DNA of 64,000 bases from Anaeromyxobacter sp. Fw109-5 (GTDB lineage: Bacteria; Myxococcota; Myxococcia; Myxococcales; Anaeromyxobacteraceae): NCBI RefSeq assembly GCF_000017505.1, contig NC_009675.1, positions 2,356,001 to 2,420,000 of the forward strand, in the 5' to 3' direction. Positions within the stretch are counted from its first letter, which is position 1. The number at the start of each line of letters is the position of its first letter. The notes under the pieces are model-generated. The model made no database searches. It saw nothing but the letters and a program-made list of their open reading frames with translations, and was not told the origin of the DNA. Of this stretch, positions 1 through 8,038 are shown piece by piece. The translations under genes and the position numbers were made by a program.

Positions 1-226
1 GCCCGAGGCGGCGCCGTTCGATCGCGTCCTCGTCACCGCCGCGGCGCCCGAGGTCCCGCCGGCGCTCACCGCGCAGCTCGCGCCGGGCGGGCGGATGGTG
101 GTGCCGGTGGGCGCCGCGCCCGGGCTGCAGGTGCTGCGCGCCGTCGACAAGGGGAACGACGGCGTGGACCTCTCGACCGACCTCATCCCGGTGCGCTTCG
201 TTCCGCTCACCGGGGCGAGCGGCTAG
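1..226 (+). CDS. pcm: protein-L-isoaspartate O-methyltransferase, C-terminal part
   Basis: The open frame enters at base 2 and stops with TAG at 224-226. The last 74 codons read as the C-terminus of the PCMT family: the stretch FDRVLVTAAAPEVPPAL, then LAPGGRMVVPVG, and the strand ending DLIPVRFVPLTG. The family repairs isoaspartyl residues in aged proteins using S-adenosylmethionine. The SAM-binding half lies outside the window, so activity cannot be judged. The next gene on the same strand begins 81 nt later. Confidence 0.85.
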   Translation, partial: PEAAPFDRVLVTAAAPEVPPALTAQLAPGGRMVVPVGAAPGLQVLRAVDKGNDGVDLSTDLIPVRFVPLTGASG

Positions 227-307
227 CGGAGCCCGCCTGGTCGAAAGTCGCGTCGCAGCAGCGCATCGGGCGGTGGTCTTCGCCCTGGTGCGTTAGACTC
301 GCGAGCG

Positions 308-823
308 ATGATCATCTGTCCGCTGTGCGAGCACGCTCAGCCCGAGGCGGGCGAGTGCGAGATCTGCGGGTACGCCCTCGAGTCCTCCGGTGACGCGGCG
401 CGGCCGCCGCCGCTGGAAGGGCTCGAGCGCGCCGGGTACGCCCCGGCGCCCGCGCTGCACGCCCTCCCGGTGGACGGCCTCGAGCCGACGGCGCACGCGC
501 GGGTCGGCCCGGTCGTCGCGCCGCCGCTCGAGCTCGAGCCGACGGGCGCCGCGCCGCTCGACGTGGACGCGCCCGCGCTGGACGGGCTGGAGCGGACCGC
601 GGCGGACCCGGTGGACGATCCGACGCCGATGTCGGCCTTCGTGGCCTGTCGCTACTGCAGGACTCCCGCGCTGCCCGGCGAGCGGATCTGCGGCCGGTGC
701 GGGATGCGCCTGTCGCTCGCCGCGGGCGGGAGCGCAGAGCGGGAGGGAGGCGCGGGGCGAGCCTGCGGCTGCGGCGCGCTCGTCCGCGGCCGCGCGTGCC
801 CGTCGTGCGGCGCGCGCGCCTGA
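308..823 (+). CDS. hypothetical protein with three zinc-ribbon-like CxxC pairs
   Basis: 171 aa, ATG start. Three pairs of CxxC knuckles are visible: CPLC/CEIC at the N-terminus, CRYC/CGRC near residue 120, and CGCG/CPSC at the extreme C-terminus. Each is spaced like a zinc ribbon. Between the first two lies an acidic proline-rich linker with a loosely repeated motif (LEGLER, VDGLEPT, LELEPT, LDGLERT). No catalytic domain or membrane segment is seen. It is probably cytoplasmic and metal-binding, perhaps an adaptor; the function is unknown. The long minus-strand frame over it is a shadow. Confidence 0.7.
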   Translation: MIICPLCEHAQPEAGECEICGYALESSGDAARPPPLEGLERAGYAPAPALHALPVDGLEPTAHARVGPVVAPPLELEPTGAAPLDVDAPALDGLERTAADPVDDPTPMSAFVACRYCRTPALPGERICGRCGMRLSLAAGGSAEREGGAGRACGCGALVRGRACPSCGARA

Positions 824-941
824 GCCCGGCGACGATCGCGCGCTCGGCCGCGAGCACCGCGACGGCGCTCCGGCCGGCCGGAGCGCGATCCCGCGACCCC
901 TTGAAATGGAGGCCTGGTCCCGGCAAATTGGCGGGTCCTCC

Positions 942-2138
942 ATGAAGACGTTCCACGATCCCGAGGTGTTCGGCCGCGTCCGGCGGCTCCCCGTCCCGGT
1001 CTCCGCCGTCGTCGCCCGGCTCCGCGACGAGGCGCTCGCGCGCGGCGTGGACGTCGTGGATCTCTCGAGGGGAGGCCTGGACCGAGGCGCGTCGCCCGCC
1101 GTCGTGGAGCGGCTCCGCGAGGCGGTGGCCGACCCGCGGCTTCACGGTCACGCCGGCCCGCTCGGCCTGCCCGAGCTCCGTGCGGCGGCCGCTCGCTGGT
1201 GGAGCCGGCGGCACGGCGTCGAGGTGGACCCCGAGCGCGAGGTGCTCGTCACCCCCGGCTCGGAGGCGGGCCTCGGGCACGCGCTGCTCGCCCTCCTCTC
1301 CGAGGGCGACACGGTCCTCGTCCCCGCGCCGGCGTATCCCCTCCACGCGTACGGGGCCGTGCTGGCGGGCGCCGAGAGCATCCCGGTGCGCGCCGGGCCC
1401 GGGGTGGACTTCTTCGAATCGCTGATGGAGGCGACCGAGAAGGCGGAGAAGCGGCCGAAGGGCATCGTGGTGAGCTTCCCCGCCAACCCGACGGCGGCGG
1501 TCGCCACGCCGGAGCTGCTCGAGAAGGTCGTGAGGTTCGCGGAGGCGCGGGGCCTGTTCGTCCTGTCGGACCTCGCCCACGGCGAGCTCGTGTTCGACGG
1601 GGGGCGCGCCCCGGCGATGCTCTCCGTCCCCGGCGCGCGCGAGCGGACGCTCGAGTTCGTGTCGCTGGCGAGCAGCCATGGGATGGCGGGCTGGCGAGTC
1701 GGGTTCTGCGCCGGGAACCCCGCCCTCGTGGCCGCGGCCGCCCGCGTGACGGGTCACCTCGGCGGCGGCCCGTTCGGCGCGACTCAGCTCGCGGCGGTGA
1801 CCGCGCTCGACGAAGGCGACGCCGGCGTCGCCGCGACCCGCGAGCGCACCCAGCGGCGGCGCGACGCGCTCGTCGCCGCCCTCGGCGCGGCCGGGTGGCG
1901 GATCCCGCCCCCCGCCGCCACCCCGTTCGCGTGGGCGCCCGTCCCGGAGCCGTTCCGGGCGCTCGGCTCCCTCGAGTTCGCGCGGCGGCTGGTCGACGAG
2001 GCCGGGGTCTGCGTCGCGCCCGGCGTGGGCTTCGGCCCGGCCGGCGAGGGGTTCGTCCGCATCGCGCTCGCGGCGGACGAGCCGCGCCTCCAGCTCGCCG
2101 CCGAGCGCATCCACGACTTTCTCCAGAAGGGCAGGTGA
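942..2138 (+). CDS. class I/II aminotransferase-like protein lacking the PLP lysine
   Basis: 398 aa from ATG 942; the open frame extends upstream but family similarity starts here. The fold type I aminotransferase layout is clear, closest to the LL-diaminopimelate/aspartate aminotransferase group: [18 protein letters not shown] near residue 105, the NPT motif at Asn182, the pyridine-binding aspartate at Asp210 in [12 protein letters not shown], and the carboxylate-binding Arg373 in EGFVRIAL. The usual SLSKxxxMAGWR segment reads [12 protein letters not shown], so Ser244 (AGC) stands where the Schiff-base lysine belongs. It ends 2 nt before thrC, so the two are probably cotranscribed. Classical transamination is doubtful; a regulatory or altered-chemistry role is possible. 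Confidence 0.8.
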   Translation: MKTFHDPEVFGRVRRLPVPVSAVVARLRDEALARGVDVVDLSRGGLDRGASPAVVERLREAVADPRLHGHAGPLGLPELRAAAARWWSRRHGVEVDPEREVLVTPGSEAGLGHALLALLSEGDTVLVPAPAYPLHAYGAVLAGAESIPVRAGPGVDFFESLMEATEKAEKRPKGIVVSFPANPTAAVATPELLEKVVRFAEARGLFVLSDLAHGELVFDGGRAPAMLSVPGARERTLEFVSLASSHGMAGWRVGFCAGNPALVAAAARVTGHLGGGPFGATQLAAVTALDEGDAGVAATRERTQRRRDALVAALGAAGWRIPPPAATPFAWAPVPEPFRALGSLEFARRLVDEAGVCVAPGVGFGPAGEGFVRIALAADEPRLQLAAERIHDFLQKGR

Positions 2139-2140
2139 CC

Positions 2141-3499
2141 ATGACCGCTCCCGCACCCTCGGCCTGGTTCCGCTGCGCGGAAGGCTGCGACTTCCGGGCG
2201 GAGCTCGTCGACGTCGTCTACGAGTGCCCCCGCTGCGGCGGGCTGCTCGAGGTCGAGCACGACCGCGCCGCGCTCGCCGCGCGCTCCGGCGACGAGTGGA
2301 GGGCGCTGTTCGACGGCCGCTTCAAGCTCGGGGCCTGGCCGTACGGCTCAGGGGTGTGGGGCAAGAAGGAGTGGGTCTACCCCCAGCTCGCGACCGAGAA
2401 CGTGGTCTCCATGTACGAGGGCGGCAGCCCGCTCCTCCGGGTGGATCGCTACGCGCGCGAGCTCGGCCTCGAGGACGTGTGGGTGAAGGAGTGTGGCGTC
2501 ACGCACACCGGGTCGTTCAAGGACCTGGGCATGACGGTGCTCGTCTCCGCGGTGAAGGAGATGCGCGCGCGCGGCCGTGAGGTGCGGGCCGTCGCCTGCG
2601 CCTCCACGGGCGACACCTCCGCCGCGCTCAGCGCCTACTGCGCCGCCGCCGGCATCCCGAGCGTGGTGCTCCTGCCGCGCGGCAAGATCTCGACGGCCCA
2701 GCTCGTCCAGCCCATCTCGAACGGTGCGCTCGTCCTCGAGCTCGACACCGACTTCGACGGCTGCATGCGCGTCGTGCGGGACCTCGCGCGCACGAAGGAC
2801 ATCTACCTCGCGAACTCGATGAACTCCCTGCGCATCGAGGGGCAGAAGACCGCCTCCATCGAGATCGCGCAGCAGCTGGGCTGGACCACGCCGGACTGGA
2901 TCGTCATCCCGGGCGGGAACCTGGGGAACGCGAGCGCCGTGGGGAAGGGCTTCCAGCTCATGAAGGAGCTGGGGCTGGTCGACCGGCTGCCACGGCTCGT
3001 GGTCGCCCAGGCGGCGCAGGCGAACCCCCTCTGGAAGGCCACCAGCGGCGCTGGGGTCAAGCCCACCACGGCGGTGACGGTCGAGCCCGTCCCGGCGCAG
3101 CGGACGCTCGCGTCGGCGATCCAGATCGGCGCGCCGGTCTCGGCCCGGCGCGCCCTGCGCGCGCTCGAGGCGCTCGACGGCGTCGTCGAGCAGGCCACCG
3201 AGCAGGAGCTCGCGGACGCCGCCGCGCGGGCAGATCGCGCCGGCCTCTTCACCTGTCCGCACACGGGCGTCGCCCTCGCGGCCCTCGAGAAGCTCGCGGC
3301 GCGCGGCGCCGTCCGCCGCGGCGAGCGGGTGGTGGTGATCTCCACCGCGCACGGGCTCAAGTTCTCGGACTTCAAGGTCGGTTACCACGACGGGACGTTG
3401 CCGGGGATCGCGTCGCCGCTGCGGAACCCGGGGGTCCGCCTGCCGGCGACCCTCGGCGCCGTCCAGGACGCGATTGCCGCCCGCTTCGGGCGGGGGTAG
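2141..3499 (+). CDS. thrC: threonine synthase
   Basis: 452 aa, ATG 2141, only 2 nt after the aminotransferase-like gene. It catalyses the last step of threonine synthesis, O-phosphohomoserine to threonine, with PLP. An N-terminal zinc-ribbon-like segment (CAEGC and CPRC within the first 35 residues) is followed by the PLP motif [10 protein letters not shown], with Lys127 as Schiff-base lysine, then the [15 protein letters not shown] phosphate-binding loop region and [11 protein letters not shown]. Length and order match bacterial threonine synthases with the zinc-ribbon head. No homoserine kinase or dehydrogenase gene is in the window. Confidence 0.92.
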   Translation: MTAPAPSAWFRCAEGCDFRAELVDVVYECPRCGGLLEVEHDRAALAARSGDEWRALFDGRFKLGAWPYGSGVWGKKEWVYPQLATENVVSMYEGGSPLLRVDRYARELGLEDVWVKECGVTHTGSFKDLGMTVLVSAVKEMRARGREVRAVACASTGDTSAALSAYCAAAGIPSVVLLPRGKISTAQLVQPISNGALVLELDTDFDGCMRVVRDLARTKDIYLANSMNSLRIEGQKTASIEIAQQLGWTTPDWIVIPGGNLGNASAVGKGFQLMKELGLVDRLPRLVVAQAAQANPLWKATSGAGVKPTTAVTVEPVPAQRTLASAIQIGAPVSARRALRALEALDGVVEQATEQELADAAARADRAGLFTCPHTGVALAALEKLAARGAVRRGERVVVISTAHGLKFSDFKVGYHDGTLPGIASPLRNPGVRLPATLGAVQDAIAARFGRG

Positions 3500-3510
3500 A
3501 AACGGCCCCG

Positions 3511-3882
3511 ATGGAGACCGCGTCCCACCCTCAAGACCCCGCCGTGCTCCGCGTCGAGCACGACGCGCTCGCCGCACGCCTCGAGATCCGCCGCTCGGTC
3601 GACCACGTCCGCCGCGGCGCGTACGTGGGGTTCGCCGCGGTCATCGCCTTCGGCCTCGCGGTGAAGCTCGCCTGGGACCGCTGGGGTACGCCGGCGCCCG
3701 GCGTCGTCCGCAAGATCCCGACGGGCCCGCCGCTCTTCTTCTACGTCGCGGCGCTCATCGCGGTGGTCCTCGTCGTCCTCACCGTCAGGGAGCTCGTCCG
3801 CGCGCGCAGGCTGATGCGCGAGGAGGACGCCCTCTTCGCGCGGCTGGTCGCGCTCCGCGACGCCCTCGGGCTCGAACGCTGA
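3511..3882 (+). CDS. small membrane protein, two TM helices
   Basis: 123 aa, ATG start 11 nt after thrC. Two hydrophobic helices are visible, around residues 37-53 (AYVGFAAVIAFGLAVKLAW) and 74-93 (LFFYVAALIAVVLVVLTV). A short basic/charged N-terminus and a charged, probably helical C-terminal tail flank them. No recognised family. It sits tightly between thrC and tmk (1 nt before tmk), so it is likely part of the same transcript, but nothing ties it to threonine or nucleotide metabolism. Confidence 0.65.
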   Translation: METASHPQDPAVLRVEHDALAARLEIRRSVDHVRRGAYVGFAAVIAFGLAVKLAWDRWGTPAPGVVRKIPTGPPLFFYVAALIAVVLVVLTVRELVRARRLMREEDALFARLVALRDALGLER

Positions 3883-3883
3883 C

Positions 3884-4528
3884 ATGCCCGCGCGACGCGA
3901 TCGGCGGGGCCGCTTCATCGTCCTCGAGGGGCTCGACGGGGCGGGGACGACGACGCAGGCGCGCCTGCTCGGGGATCGCCTGCGCGCCTCCGGGCGCTCG
4001 GTGCACGTCACCGCCGAGCCCTCCGGTGGCCCAGTCGGCAGCCTCGTCCGCCAGGTGCTCTCGCGCCGCGTGGTCGGCGGGCGCGGGGAGGGCGAGCTCG
4101 ACGCCGGCGCCCTCGCGCTGCTGTTCGCGGCCGACCGGCTCGACCACGTGGCGGCCGAGATCGCCCCCAAGCTGGCCGGCGGCGTCGACGTGGTGTCCGA
4201 CCGCTTCACGCTGTCGTCGCTCGCCTACCAGGGGCTGACGACGGGCGACCTGCCCTGGGTCGAGGCGATCAACGGGCGGGCGGCCACGCCCGACGTGACG
4301 CTGTTCCTGCGCGCCCGCCCCTCGGTCGCGCTGAAGCGGCGGCGCGCGGCCTCCATCGATCCGGAGCTGTACGAGGTCTCCGAGTTCCAGCGCGCGGTGG
4401 CGCGCAGCTACGACCGCGGCATCGAGCGGCTCCGCGCGGCGGGACAGCGAGTCGTGGAGCTGGACGGCGAGGCGCCGGTCGAGGCGGTGTCCGCCGCGGT
4501 GTGGGCCGAGGTAGAGGCGCTCCCCTGA
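3884..4528 (+). CDS. tmk: thymidylate kinase (P-loop Lys replaced by Thr)
   Basis: 214 aa, normal for dTMP kinases, which convert dTMP to dTDP with ATP. Family marks: FIVLEGLDGAGTTTQ at the N-terminus, the DR(Y/F) motif in VSDRFTLSSLAYQG, TLFLRARPSVALKRR and a C-terminal helix. The Walker A loop normally reads GxDGxGK(S/T)T; here residue 22 is Thr, not Lys (codons ACG ACG ACG). That is unusual for a P-loop kinase, although the rest of the fold looks intact. The start lies 1 nt after the stop of the upstream small membrane protein gene. Confidence 0.88.
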   Translation: MPARRDRRGRFIVLEGLDGAGTTTQARLLGDRLRASGRSVHVTAEPSGGPVGSLVRQVLSRRVVGGRGEGELDAGALALLFAADRLDHVAAEIAPKLAGGVDVVSDRFTLSSLAYQGLTTGDLPWVEAINGRAATPDVTLFLRARPSVALKRRRAASIDPELYEVSEFQRAVARSYDRGIERLRAAGQRVVELDGEAPVEAVSAAVWAEVEALP

Positions 4529-4599
4529 ATCGAGCTCTCCGGCAGCGCGCCCCGTCGGCGCTGTTTGCGCGGCGAGCGACCGTCCCCTAGGTAGAGGGA

Positions 4600-5346
4600 A
4601 TGCCCGGTCCCACGGCCATCCTCGTCGTCGTCGGCAACGAGGTGCTCTCTGCCAAGGTGCAGGACGAGAACGGCCCCTGGGCGGCGAGGCGCCTGCGCGA
4701 GCTCGGCGTCCGGCTCGACGCGATCCTGACCCTGCCGGACCGGCTGGACGACGTGATCGAGGCGGTCGATCGCGCCCGCCGGCGTGCCACCTGGGTGTTC
4801 ACCTCCGGTGGCGTCGGGCCCACCCACGACGACGTGACGGTCCCTGCCGTGGCACGCGCGCTCGGGCGGCCGCTGGTGCGCTCCGGCCCGCTCTGCGAGA
4901 GCATCCGCGCGATGCACCGCCGCCACCACGACGGCGCCGAGGCGCCCGAGGCCGCGCTGCGGATGGCGGACGTGCCCGAGGGGACCCGCCTCCTCGGCGA
5001 TCCGTCCTTCCCGACGCTGGCCGTCGAGAACGTGGTGATGCTCCCGGGGGTCCCCCAGTTCTTCCGCTGGCAGTTCGACCGGATCGCGCCCCTGCTCGCC
5101 GCCGCGCCGTTCCACCTCGCCTGCGTCTTCCTCGCGCTCGGCGAGGACGCGCTCGCGCCCGCCCTTTCGCGGGTCGCCGAGGCGCACCCGTGGGTCGAGA
5201 TCGGCAGCTACCCGCGCTTCGACGACGCGGACCACCGCGTGAAGGTCACGATCGAGGCGAAGGACGGCGCGCGCGTCGACGCCGCGCTCGCGGCGCTGCT
5301 CGCGGCGCTGCCGGAGGGAGCGGTCGTGCGTACGGAGCCGCGGTGA
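4600..5346 (+). CDS. molybdopterin-binding / CinA N-terminal domain protein
   Basis: 248 aa, ATG 4600 preceded by AGAGGGA. The first ~170 residues form a MoCF_biosynth domain: AILVVVGNEVLSAKVQDEN at the start and the signature FTSGGVGPTHDDVTVPAVA. The family includes MoaB/MogA and the N-terminal half of CinA. The C-terminal deamidase domain of full CinA is absent; a ~75-residue tail resembling the CinA linker (YPRFDDADHRVKVTIEAKD) is present instead. It may act in nicotinamide nucleotide repair or bind a pterin; the substrate cannot be told from sequence. It follows tmk after a 71-nt gap. Confidence 0.82.
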   Translation: MPGPTAILVVVGNEVLSAKVQDENGPWAARRLRELGVRLDAILTLPDRLDDVIEAVDRARRRATWVFTSGGVGPTHDDVTVPAVARALGRPLVRSGPLCESIRAMHRRHHDGAEAPEAALRMADVPEGTRLLGDPSFPTLAVENVVMLPGVPQFFRWQFDRIAPLLAAAPFHLACVFLALGEDALAPALSRVAEAHPWVEIGSYPRFDDADHRVKVTIEAKDGARVDAALAALLAALPEGAVVRTEPR

Positions 5347-5392
5347 CCCCGCGGGAAGGGCGGAGCGCGGCCGGGGGGACCTCGGAGCCGGC

Positions 5393-5593
5393 TCAGGGCT
5401 CGAAGCGCTCGATCTTGCCGGCCTTCTGCAGCACCTCGAGGGCGCCGAGCGTTGCCTTCTCCTTGTCGTTGCCCTGGATCTTGACGACCAGGGGCGCGGC
5501 GCCGGGCGGGTACACCGCGACGGCCCAGCTGTCGCCGAGATCCTTGTCCACCAGGACCCGGCATTCCATGCTTCCGATGAACGCGCGTGCCAT
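5393..5593 (-). CDS. small conserved-looking hypothetical protein
   Basis: 66 aa. The ATG at 5593-5591 is preceded on the minus strand by a strong Shine-Dalgarno (GGAGGAG, about 8 nt upstream), which fixes the start inside a much longer open frame. The protein begins MARAFIGSMECRV and is compact, soluble and evenly charged, with a predicted beta-rich N-terminal half and a C-terminal helix (KATLGALEVLQKAGKIER). There are no cysteine pairs and no membrane segment. It lies convergent to the CinA-like gene and divergent (51 nt) from the cytochrome lipoprotein gene. Function unknown. Confidence 0.65.
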   Translation of the reverse strand: MARAFIGSMECRVLVDKDLGDSWAVAVYPPGAAPLVVKIQGNDKEKATLGALEVLQKAGKIERFEP

Positions 5594-5644
5594 GCGGGAT
5601 CGCTCCTCCGGGGTGCGCGCACGGTATATCCCGAAAGGCAGCCG

Positions 5645-6481
5645 ATGAGAAACCCGTGCTTCGTCCTCCTGCTCGCGGCCGCGGCCTGCTCCTCGTCGGG
5701 CCCGCGGCTCCCGCGCGCCGCGACGGGGGCGCAGGTGATCGAGATCCGCGGAGCGCTGGAGGAGGGTCCGTTCCTCCTCGGCGAGGCGGACCTGGCCGCC
5801 CTGCCGCGCCGCGCCGTTCGCGGCCTCGACCCCGTCACCGGTCGTGAGGCGAGCTGGGAGGGGACGCCCCTGGCGCTGCTCATCTCCGACCGCGCCGCGC
5901 CGAAGAAGGGGACGGACACGGTGATCGTGCGCACCGCCGAGGGCACCGCCGTGCCCATCCCGCTCACCTTGATCCGTCAGCTCCGGCCGGTGCTCGCGGA
6001 CCGGGCCGACGGGGCGCCCATGGCGACGCGGGTCCTCGCGTGGCCGAACCTGGAGCGGGCGGGCCTCCCCACCGATCCACGACAGGGGTCCTGGTGGGCG
6101 CGCGGTGTGCGCACGCTCGAGATCGTGTACTGGCAGGGGACGCTGGGGAACGCGCTCGCGGCCCCGGCCGGGGCACCCGACCGCGCCCGGCTCGGCTCCG
6201 ACGAGTACGGATCGCGCTGCGTCGCCTGCCATCGGCTGCGCGGCGCCGGCGGCGAGCGTGGGCCGGATCTCACCCGCGTGGCCGACCGCCTTCCCCACGA
6301 TCGCTTCATCGCGCTGCTGGAGCGTCATCCGCTCCGCGCGGACGGGGGGAGCGAGCCGCCCGGGTCGGAGGCGAGCGAGGATCTCTGGGTCTTCCTTCGC
6401 GCGGTCGCGGCGACGACGGACGGGCAGGGCGCCACGCCGAAGCCGGCGGCCGCGGCGGCGGGGATGCCGGACCCACCGTGA
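5645..6481 (+). CDS. monoheme cytochrome c lipoprotein with molybdopterin-oxidoreductase-like domain
   Basis: 278 aa. The N-terminus is a lipoprotein signal (hydrophobic LLLAAAAC, lipid-modified Cys15 expected), so the protein should sit on a periplasmic membrane face. Residues ~25-165 resemble the oxidoreductase molybdopterin-binding fold (DPVTGREASWEGTPLALLI; RGVRTLEIVYW) but show no cofactor-binding cysteine, so this half may be a non-catalytic scaffold. A single CVACH heme-binding motif follows near residue 195, with a downstream Pro and helix as in class I cytochromes c. Likely a periplasmic electron carrier; the partner is unknown. The C-terminus is alanine/proline-rich. Confidence 0.75.
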   Translation: MRNPCFVLLLAAAACSSSGPRLPRAATGAQVIEIRGALEEGPFLLGEADLAALPRRAVRGLDPVTGREASWEGTPLALLISDRAAPKKGTDTVIVRTAEGTAVPIPLTLIRQLRPVLADRADGAPMATRVLAWPNLERAGLPTDPRQGSWWARGVRTLEIVYWQGTLGNALAAPAGAPDRARLGSDEYGSRCVACHRLRGAGGERGPDLTRVADRLPHDRFIALLERHPLRADGGSEPPGSEASEDLWVFLRAVAATTDGQGATPKPAAAAAGMPDPP

Positions 6482-6487
6482 AGTACG

Positions 6488-6898
6488 CTAGACGGCCCAG
6501 ATGAACCCGATGCGGACGCCCACCAGCTCGGCGATCTGCTTCGCGATCTGCTTCCCGTCGCGCCCCGCCACCCAGCGCGGGATCACCACGTGGAACTCTC
6601 CCCCGGTGAGCTCCGCCGCCGACGCGAAGAGCTGCCAGCGGCTCGCCACGTCCTCGAGCGTCACCGGCCCGGGCGAGAGGACGTCGAGGAACACCGGCTT
6701 GGGTGACTCGCAGAACAGCGCCGGGCGGTGATCGCGCATCGCGCCGTGGATGACCTCCGGCTGCTCCCAGCCCGGGAGGTCCGCGCGGACGCCCGCGTAG
6801 CCGGCCAGCGGAAGGGTCTCGGCCATCAGCCGGATGAACGCCTCCTTCTGGACGTCGTTCACCGCCTCGACCGTGGTGCTGGTTCCGAACGTCTCCAT
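6488..6898 (-). CDS. hypothetical protein, possible inactive restriction-endonuclease-like fold
   Basis: 136 aa; the ATG at 6898-6896 gives a protein starting METFGTSTTVEAV. No strong Shine-Dalgarno is visible. The central pattern (VRADLPGWEQPEVIHG, RPALFCESPKPVFLDVLSPG, then ASRWQLFASAAELTGGEFHV) recalls myxobacterial proteins with a PD-(D/E)XK-like core, but the expected E-x-K is not evident, so nuclease activity is unlikely. It converges with the cytochrome lipoprotein gene (6-nt gap) and diverges from the desaturase. The fold assignment is tentative. Confidence 0.6.
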   Translation of the reverse strand: METFGTSTTVEAVNDVQKEAFIRLMAETLPLAGYAGVRADLPGWEQPEVIHGAMRDHRPALFCESPKPVFLDVLSPGPVTLEDVASRWQLFASAAELTGGEFHVVIPRWVAGRDGKQIAKQIAELVGVRIGFIWAV

Positions 6899-7063
6899 GG
6901 CGCTGCCAGGCGGTGAGCGGCGGCTTCCCGCGGTCCTGGCCTCCACACGAACGGTGGGCCTCGCCCGCGCACGGCGCATCCCCCGGGGTCCGGAGACACG
7001 CGCCCGCTCGCGCGCTCGCGGTGACCCGCCCATGACGGCCGCTCGACAGATCCACGGCTGCAC

Positions 7064-7945
7064 ATGCCTGCCACCCGAGCTGCCGATGTCGACGCGATCG
7101 CCTGGACCCGCTCGCTCCCCTTCTTCGCCGTTCACGCCGTCGCCCTGGCGACGCCCTTCCTCGCGCCCGTCGAGGGGCGATGGGTCGCCCTCGCGATCGG
7201 TCTGTACCTGACGAGGATGTTCGGCATCACCGCCGGGTACCACCGCTACTTCTCCCACCGGGCCTTCCGCACGTCGCGCGGCTTCCAGCTCGTCCTCGCG
7301 GTGCTCGGCGCCTCGTCCGCACAGAAGGGGCCGCTCTGGTGGGCCGCCCACCACCGCGACCACCACCGGCACTCGGATCGCCCCCCCGACATCCACTCGC
7401 CGCTCGAGCGGGGCTTCTGGTGGAGCCACGTGGGCTGGATCCTCGCGCGCCGCCACGACGCGACCAAGCTCGAGCGCGTGAAGGACCTCGCCAGGTACCC
7501 CGAGCTTCGCTGGCTCGACCGGTGGCACCTCGCTGCGCCGCTCGCGCTGGCGGGCGTCCTGCTCCTCGCGGGCGGCGTGCCCGCGCTGCTGTGGGGCTTC
7601 TTCGTCTCCACGGTGCTGCTGTGGCACGGCACCTTCGCCATCAACTCGCTGGCGCACGTGTTCGGCCGCAGGCGCTACGAGACGGGGGAGGGGTCCCGCA
7701 ACGGCCTCCCCCTCGCGCTGCTGACGCTCGGCGAGGGCTGGCACAACAACCACCACTTCTACCCGTCGAGCGCGAACCAGGGGTTCTTCTGGTGGGAGGT
7801 GGACGTGACCTACTACGTGCTGCGCGGGCTGTCGGTGCTGCGCGTCGTGCGCGATCTGCGCACGCCGCCCGACCGAGTCCGGTACGCCCATCGCGCGGCC
7901 GCGGAGCCGGCGGCCCGCTCCGTGGTCCTGCAGGACGCGGGCTAG
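7064..7945 (+). CDS. membrane fatty-acid (acyl-CoA/acyl-lipid) desaturase
   Basis: 293 aa integral membrane di-iron enzyme. The three histidine boxes of delta-9-type desaturases are present: HRYFSH near residue 61, HRDHHRHSD near residue 98 and GWHNNHHFYPSS near residue 227. Hydrophobic segments lie before the first box and between the second and third boxes. The enzyme inserts a double bond into saturated acyl chains using O2 and reduced electron carriers, so it implies at least microaerobic membrane-fluidity control. The electron donor is not encoded alongside. It is divergent from the 6488-6898 gene with 165 nt between. Confidence 0.9.
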   Translation: MPATRAADVDAIAWTRSLPFFAVHAVALATPFLAPVEGRWVALAIGLYLTRMFGITAGYHRYFSHRAFRTSRGFQLVLAVLGASSAQKGPLWWAAHHRDHHRHSDRPPDIHSPLERGFWWSHVGWILARRHDATKLERVKDLARYPELRWLDRWHLAAPLALAGVLLLAGGVPALLWGFFVSTVLLWHGTFAINSLAHVFGRRRYETGEGSRNGLPLALLTLGEGWHNNHHFYPSSANQGFFWWEVDVTYYVLRGLSVLRVVRDLRTPPDRVRYAHRAAAEPAARSVVLQDAG

Positions 7946-8038
7946 GAGACGCCCGGTTCACCCACGGGGGTGGGGCGCGATCGTGACCTCGCCACGGCGC
8001 CGCCTCGCGCTTAGAGTGGCGGCGCACCGGAGGCGCAC

